A stretch of DNA of 64,000 nt from an uncultured Collinsella sp. (GTDB lineage Bacteria; Actinomycetota; Coriobacteriia; Coriobacteriales; Coriobacteriaceae): contig UQMK01000007.1 in the NCBI GenBank assembly GCA_900542085.1, positions 18,382 to 82,381 on the forward strand, in the 5' to 3' direction. Each line of letters starts with the position of its first letter. Within the stretch, counting starts at the first letter, position 1. The position numbers and the translations under genes were made by a program. Below, piece after piece: positions 59,751 to 64,000 of the stretch. The notes under the pieces are model-generated. The model was given only the letters and a program-made list of their open reading frames with translations, searched no databases and was not told where the DNA came from.

Positions 59751-61319
59751 ATGGACGATGCGAGCGAGCGTGCTATCGAAGAGGACATGCTCGATCAGTT
59801 CAATTACTTTGATGATGAGGACGAGGAGCTGATCGACCGTCGCGAGCCAGCGCCGCTTGATTCCTTTGATCTGATCGATGAAGAGCCCGACGAGGACGAG
59901 GGCGAATCGGCGGAGCCCCCACAGTCTTCGCGCCTTGACTCGCTGCTTTCGAGAGCCCCCATGCACCACGGTGTCCGTGCCGGCGCGCTCCATATGAAAA
60001 CTGACTGGCACCAGATCGTGACGGCAGGCGATGAACTTGCCGTCGATGCGCCGCTCACCGATAAATCATCCATCATCTGCCGCACCGGTATGCTTATGCT
60101 CGCGAGCGGAACGGGTGCCTGGCGCGTGCGCGATACCATGAATCGTGTTGCTGACGTGCTCGGCGTCACGATTCACGTCGACCTGAGTCTCCTGTCGTTT
60201 GAGTGCACCTGCATCGAAGATGGCCACTGCTTTAACGAGGTTGTCAGCCTGCCCACAACGGGAGTCAATACCCATCGCATCTGGATGATGGAGAGCTTCT
60301 TAAAGGAAATCGAGATTTACGGGCGCCGGTTTACCGTGCACGAATACCACGAGATGCTCAAGACCGTTGAGAGCTCAAAGCCCGATTACGCTCCCTGGCA
60401 ACAGGGCCTTGCGGCGGCCTGTGCTTGTGGCGCCTTCGTCTTTTTGCTCGGCGGCGGCCCTATCGAGATGGCCTGCGCGTTCGTAGGCGCTGGTGTCGGC
60501 AATTTTGCTCGCTCCCATATTCTCAAGCAGGGCCTTGGTCAGTTCAGCGCGCTGACGACCGGCGTTGCGCTCGCTTGCGTTTCGTATCTGCTGGCATTGC
60601 TCGGCCTTGGCCAGGTCATACCGGGGGCAATGTCGCACCAAGAAGGCTATATCGGCGCCATGCTCTTTGTGATTCCCGGCTTTCCGCTCATTACGGCAGG
60701 CCTCGACATCGCTAAGCTCGACATGCGAAGCGGTATCGAGCGCCTTTCATATGCCGTATCGATTATTGTGATGGCGACCCTCGTAGGTTGGATGGTTGCC
60801 GAGTGTGTTGGCCTAGCGCCGGACGACTTTGCCCCACTGGGCCTTTCGCCGCTTGCCCTTACGCTCCTGCGCGTGGTGATGAGCTTCGTTGGCGTATTCG
60901 GCTTCTCGGTGATGTTCAACAGCCCGGTAAAGATGGCCGCGGCAGCTGGGTTGATCGGTGCCGTGTCCAATACCCTGCGTCTGACCCTTGTCGATGCGCC
61001 GACGATGATTCCCTTCCTGGGCCTCAGCACGGGAATGCCTCCCGAGGCAGCAGCGTTTATCGGCGCGCTGGTATCGGGGCTGCTCGCAAGCTTGGCTGAA
61101 GTCAAGCTCACCTACCCGCGCATCGCCCTCACGGTGCCTTCGATTGTCATTATGGTGCCCGGTCTGTATCTCTATCGCTCTATGTATTACATGTGCACCT
61201 TCGACACAGTCAATATGCTCGGCTGGTTTGTGCGCGCAGTGCTCATCGTAGCGTTTCTGCCCGTTGGGCTGGGTGTGGCGAGAACTCTCACCGACCCTCG
61301 CTGGCGCCACACCAGCTAA
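59751..61319 (+). CDS. Threonine/serine exporter family protein (ThrE-type, fused)
   Basis: 522 residues, ATG 59751 behind GGAAGGGAGC. A very acidic leader (about 70 residues) precedes the DUF1212/ThrE domain: GMLMLASGTGAWRVRDTMNRVADVLGV and later helices. A second helical block (ThrE_2-like) completes ten or so membrane segments. The family exports threonine and serine by proton exchange. GPIEMACAFVGAGVGNFARSH and MLFVIPGFPLITAGLDIAKLDM are the conserved membrane motifs. A 33-nt hairpin starts at its stop codon. Confidence 0.88.
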   Translation: MDDASERAIEEDMLDQFNYFDDEDEELIDRREPAPLDSFDLIDEEPDEDEGESAEPPQSSRLDSLLSRAPMHHGVRAGALHMKTDWHQIVTAGDELAVDAPLTDKSSIICRTGMLMLASGTGAWRVRDTMNRVADVLGVTIHVDLSLLSFECTCIEDGHCFNEVVSLPTTGVNTHRIWMMESFLKEIEIYGRRFTVHEYHEMLKTVESSKPDYAPWQQGLAAACACGAFVFLLGGGPIEMACAFVGAGVGNFARSHILKQGLGQFSALTTGVALACVSYLLALLGLGQVIPGAMSHQEGYIGAMLFVIPGFPLITAGLDIAKLDMRSGIERLSYAVSIIVMATLVGWMVAECVGLAPDDFAPLGLSPLALTLLRVVMSFVGVFGFSVMFNSPVKMAAAAGLIGAVSNTLRLTLVDAPTMIPFLGLSTGMPPEAAAFIGALVSGLLASLAEVKLTYPRIALTVPSIVIMVPGLYLYRSMYYMCTFDTVNMLGWFVRAVLIVAFLPVGLGVARTLTDPRWRHTS

Positions 61320-61352
61320 TTGGTACAAGGGGGACAGGTTACTTTGCACCAA
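61320..61352 (+). repeat. 33-nt hairpin-family element
   Basis: Arms TTGGTACAA and TTTGCACCAA with GGGGAC at positions 11-16 and AGGTTAC in the loop. It begins at the last base of the exporter's stop codon. Confidence 0.75.
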
Positions 61353-61355
61353 AAG

Positions 61356-61422
61356 AGTTGCGGTGAAATAGGGACTGAATTGCTGCTTAAAGGGTCAAAA
61401 CAGTCCGTATTCCACCGCAACT
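61356..61422. repeat. 67-bp palindromic element
   Basis: AGTTGCGGTGAAATA...GGGACTG (61356-61377) pairs with 61401-61422 at 20 of 22 positions around a 23-base loop. It directly follows the 33-nt hairpin. The rest of the 313-bp gap holds the terminator at 61540 and nothing else clear. Confidence 0.7.
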
Positions 61423-61539
61423 TATGGGGTCGGGGGATTATTGGTGCCCTGCATCTTCATAAACTCAACGCTTACGAAGCGTGCGCCGTTCGTGTTAGGG
61501 TAGTTCCACCACATAAGTAGTCGCAGACGCACGTACCAC

Positions 61540-61589
61540 GGGCGGGCGAGATGAAGTCCCAACAGCTCCATCTTGCCCGCCCATTTTTG
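61540..61589 (+). terminator. Terminator-like hairpin upstream of the DUF2798 gene
   Basis: GGGCGGGCGAGATG and CATCTTGCCCGCCC pair over 14 bp with one G-T, followed by ATTTTTG. No gene ends nearby, so it may be a leader attenuator for the next gene. Confidence 0.65.
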
Positions 61590-61632
61590 TTGCGTCGCGT
61601 TGCGGCGTAACACAGAAAGGATTTCGCCCTTT

Positions 61633-62181
61633 ATGCCTATCAACAAACGAGAGAGCCTGCTGTTCACCTTTATCATGTGCTTTTGCATGGTGCTCTGGAT
61701 GAGCGTCTACAACGTCGCCCTGCAGTATGGGGCCATCAACGGCGAGGTTATTGCCGCCGCGTGGCTCGGCTTCCCCGTTGCCTACGTCTTTGCCATGTGC
61801 TGCGACTGGTTTGTTGCCAGCCCGCTGGCCAAAGGCTTTGCCTTCAAGTTCCTAGTTACTCCGGGCAAGAGCTCACCGCTTGCCATGACGCTCGCCGTCA
61901 GCTCCTGCATGGTCGTTCCCATGGTCATCATCATGTCGCTCTACGGCGCGTGCGAGGGTCTGACGCACATGCCCGGCGGCATCCTTGCGAACCTGTATTC
62001 CGTGCCCGCGATCTGGATGATCAACATCCCGCATAATTTTGTGATGGCGCTGCCGTGGAACCTTTTGGTAGCCGGTCCGATTTCCCGCTTCGTCTTCCGT
62101 CGCGCCTTCCCTGTGGGGACGGTTTTCGAGGAGGAGCATGCCGAGCTCTTGGAGCAGGCTATGGCTCCTGAGTGCGAGTAG
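61633..62181 (+). CDS. DUF2798 membrane protein
   Basis: 182 residues, ATG 61633 behind AAAGGATTT (a little far). Four hydrophobic helices are arranged as two DUF2798-like repeats: ESLLFTFIMCFCMVLWMSVYN and later SPLAMTLAVSSCMVVPMVIIMSLYG. WLGFPVAYVFAMCCDWFVASPLAKGFAF ends the first repeat. The function is unknown. The leader contains a terminator-like hairpin, so expression may be conditional. Confidence 0.82.
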   Translation: MPINKRESLLFTFIMCFCMVLWMSVYNVALQYGAINGEVIAAAWLGFPVAYVFAMCCDWFVASPLAKGFAFKFLVTPGKSSPLAMTLAVSSCMVVPMVIIMSLYGACEGLTHMPGGILANLYSVPAIWMINIPHNFVMALPWNLLVAGPISRFVFRRAFPVGTVFEEEHAELLEQAMAPECE

Positions 62182-62347
62182 CTCGCTTAGGGATCTGCTG
62201 AGCGCGGGCGACTTGCTTGGTTGGAGCCCTAAGCGTGGATAGCTCTCTCGGCGACATCGCGGGCGTGAGCGGTGCGCATGACCGGAGGGCCCGTGCTGCT
62301 CCGTTGCCCGACGTGCTAGCGCGCAGAACAATCTGTTGGTGCATTCG

Positions 62348-62380
62348 GCGGCTGCTGAAGCGTTTCGGCAGCCGCTTTTT
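62348..62380 (+). terminator. Intrinsic terminator before activase 2
   Basis: GCGGCTGC pairs with GCAGCCGC across a 12-base loop, then TTTTTAT. Confidence 0.85.
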
Positions 62381-62396
62381 ATACGGAGTTTAAATA

Positions 62397-62409
62397 CAAC
62401 AGTCTGTTG
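62397..62409. promoter_or_regulatory. Operator-like palindrome before activase 2
   Basis: CAACAG-T-CTGTTG, 53 bases before the second activase. A related ATCTGTTGG lies at 62331-62339. Possibly a regulator site. Confidence 0.35.
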
Positions 62410-62462
62410 GATTACGTAGAGTGGTATATCTCTAGCAGGAAAAATGCGAGAGACGGAGCATT

Positions 62463-64000
62463 ATGGCGTTGCTAGTAGGACTGGACGTAGGGTCGACGAC
62501 GACCAAAGTTTACGCGATGCACGAGGATATGACCGAGGCGTGGTGGGGATATCGCCGCCACGGGGCGTGTCAGACAGCGAGCGTGCGCGCCATGCTCGGC
62601 GAGCTCGCCGAGCGCTTTCCCCATGAGTCGCTGCGCGTTGCGGTGACCGGCTCGGGTGCGCGCGATATCGCGACCGCGCTGGGCGCCTCGTACGTTCAGG
62701 AGGTGGTCGCCAACGCGCTCGTGATCAGCAGGTTCTATCCGCAGACACGCTGCGCCATCGAGCTGGGCGGCCAAGACGCCAAGATGATCTTCTTCCGCAC
62801 CAACGATAAGGGAGACATCGAGGTTGCCGACATGCGCATGAACGGCTCGTGCGCAGGCGGTACCGGTGCATTTATCGACGAGATGGCAAAGCTCATGGGG
62901 GTCGGCACCGAATCGGGCGAGTTCGAGCAGCTCGCAAGCCGGGGAACGACCGTCCACGAGGTCTCGGGCCGCTGCGGCGTGTACGCAAAGACCGATATCC
63001 AGCCGCTGCTCAACGAGGGCATTCCTACCACCGACCTGGCGCTTTCGGCGCTTCACGCGGTCGCCCGCCAAACGATCGGCGGTCTGGCCCAGGGTATCGA
63101 CATCGAGCCGCCGGTAATCTTCGAGGGCGGTACGCTCGCCTACAACCCCACGCTGGTCCGCGTGTTCCGGGAGCAACTGAATCTATCGGACGATCAGGTT
63201 ATCGTCCCGCGCGATCCGCAGATCATGGTCGCGCGCGGTGCCGCCCTGTCGCTGACCGACATGTTCGCATCGTCCCAACCGATCGACCTTCCCGACGCTT
63301 TTGTCCGGCTGGATAAGCTCGAGACGGTCGCGCCCGCAAGCGGGGAGGGACGTCTTGCCCAGCCCTTTTTTGCCACACCTGCCGAGCAGGCGGATTTTAC
63401 GGCACGCCATGGCAAAGAGACGCCGGCAAAGGGTCCGGATGCGCATGCGCCCGGAGAGACGGTGCGTGTGGCGCTCGGTATCGATTCGGGGAGCACGACG
63501 ACCAAGTTCGCCCTGGTCGATGAGGCGGGTGAGCTTGTCGATTCGTTCTACGCGTCTAATAACGGCAGACCGCTCGACGTCGCCCAACAGGGTCTTGTCA
63601 GCTTGAAGAACCGCTGGGAGACAGCGGGAGTCACGCTTGCGATCGATGCCGTGGGCACCACGGGATACGGCGAGGAGCTTTTCGCGCGCGCGTTCCACGC
63701 CGACTACCATACGGTCGAGACGGTCGCGCACGCCCGCGCCGCGTGCGCATGCGTTCCCGATGCGACCTTCGTGCTCGACATCGGCGGACAGGATATGAAG
63801 GCCATCTGGCTCAACCACGGCGTGCTGACCGATATCGTCGTCAACGAGGCGTGCTCTGCGGGCTGCGGCTCGTTCCTCGAGGGTTTTGCCAAAAACCTCG
63901 GAATAGCCGTTGAGGATATCGCGACCGAGGCATTTTCGTCCAAAGCCCCCGCCGTTCTCGGCAGGCGCCGCACGGTGGTCATGCACAGGACAGGGCGATA
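62463..64000 (+). CDS. CoA-enzyme activase 2, N-terminal part (BadF/HgdC family), runs off the window
   Basis: 512 codons from ATG 62463 (GACGGAG before it) reach the right edge without a stop codon. It starts directly with MALLVGLDVGSTTTKVYAM, without the Ala-rich helix of the paralog at 7899. The first ATPase domain has ELGGQDAKMIFF and MNGSCAGGTGAFIDEMAKL (iron-sulfur Cys). A second begins at about residue 337 with ALGIDSGSTTTKFALVDE and contains DIGGQDMKAIW and NEACSAGCGSFLEGF. In the last 40 bases the expected LGSRCTVFMNSRV-type block reads LGRRRTVVMHRTGR. This is either real divergence or poor sequence at an edge. Confidence 0.87.
   Translation, partial: MALLVGLDVGSTTTKVYAMHEDMTEAWWGYRRHGACQTASVRAMLGELAERFPHESLRVAVTGSGARDIATALGASYVQEVVANALVISRFYPQTRCAIELGGQDAKMIFFRTNDKGDIEVADMRMNGSCAGGTGAFIDEMAKLMGVGTESGEFEQLASRGTTVHEVSGRCGVYAKTDIQPLLNEGIPTTDLALSALHAVARQTIGGLAQGIDIEPPVIFEGGTLAYNPTLVRVFREQLNLSDDQVIVPRDPQIMVARGAALSLTDMFASSQPIDLPDAFVRLDKLETVAPASGEGRLAQPFFATPAEQADFTARHGKETPAKGPDAHAPGETVRVALGIDSGSTTTKFALVDEAGELVDSFYASNNGRPLDVAQQGLVSLKNRWETAGVTLAIDAVGTTGYGEELFARAFHADYHTVETVAHARAACACVPDATFVLDIGGQDMKAIWLNHGVLTDIVVNEACSAGCGSFLEGFAKNLGIAVEDIATEAFSSKAPAVLGRRRTVVMHRTGR

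Noticed and set aside
59515..59832. A 105-codon open frame between lysS and the ThrE-type gene
   Set aside because: No ribosome site, composition unlike a protein, and it overlaps the exporter's start in another frame.

Overview
The window looks like chromosomal DNA of a high-GC anaerobic actinobacterium of the class Coriobacteriia, most like Collinsella. This is recognition from gene content (fused ECF ATPase, BadF-type activases, AmaP/DUF2273/Asp23 cluster, zinc-ribbon membrane proteins, a LysS carrying a Trbp111-type domain), not a database result. Most genes are on the + strand. No rRNA, CRISPR array or transposase is visible. There are two tRNAs, tRNA-Val(UAC) and tRNA-Pro(CGG), and one FMN riboswitch.

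Left third (1-16 kb). This is the most accessory-looking part. An AbiEi/DUF559-like gene sits between two near-identical 116-bp repeats made of CCTAGG-centred palindromes. An amt-glnK ammonium pair follows, in which GlnK lacks the usual Tyr51. Next come a TetR regulator and an MFS transporter that share an operator-like sequence; the transporter is cut by one TGA. Then come a HAD phosphatase whose start region lies inside a 22-bp inverted repeat, a second TetR directly followed by a 1586-aa CoA-enzyme activase, a 3-hydroxyacyl-CoA dehydrogenase, and a broken Tat-lipoprotein arylsulfate sulfotransferase.

Middle (16-47 kb). On the minus strand are a DUF389 membrane protein and an OPT transporter. 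On the plus strand are coaX, a dCMP deaminase, a NifU-like protein, lgt, a large membrane protein and yebC. These are followed by the alkaline-shock cluster amaP-DUF2273-asp23, a YitT protein and three zinc-ribbon or cysteine-motif membrane proteins. Two amidohydrolases are followed by groES-groEL, which is bracketed by two long nested palindromes. Next come an FMN-riboswitch-controlled riboflavin ECF transporter (ribU, fused ecfA, ecfT), two flavin-binding split-barrel proteins, and argCJBD behind ArgR-like boxes.

Right third (47-64 kb). This is mostly housekeeping: tRNA-Val, asnB (minus strand, with a terminator-like leader), a MurE-family ligase, HAD, murI, rph, rdgB, dtd, veg, ispE, tRNA-Pro, tatA, greA and lysS. 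A ThrE-type exporter, a DUF2798 protein and the start of a second activase close the window.

The most unusual non-coding signal is a set of dispersed hairpins, each exactly 33 nt. They keep a GGGGAC-type motif at the same internal position while the 10-nt arms vary but stay complementary. They lie after genes across the whole window. Longer nested palindromes and a second short repeat family (AGTCAATTTGGGA) add to a repeat-rich intergenic landscape.
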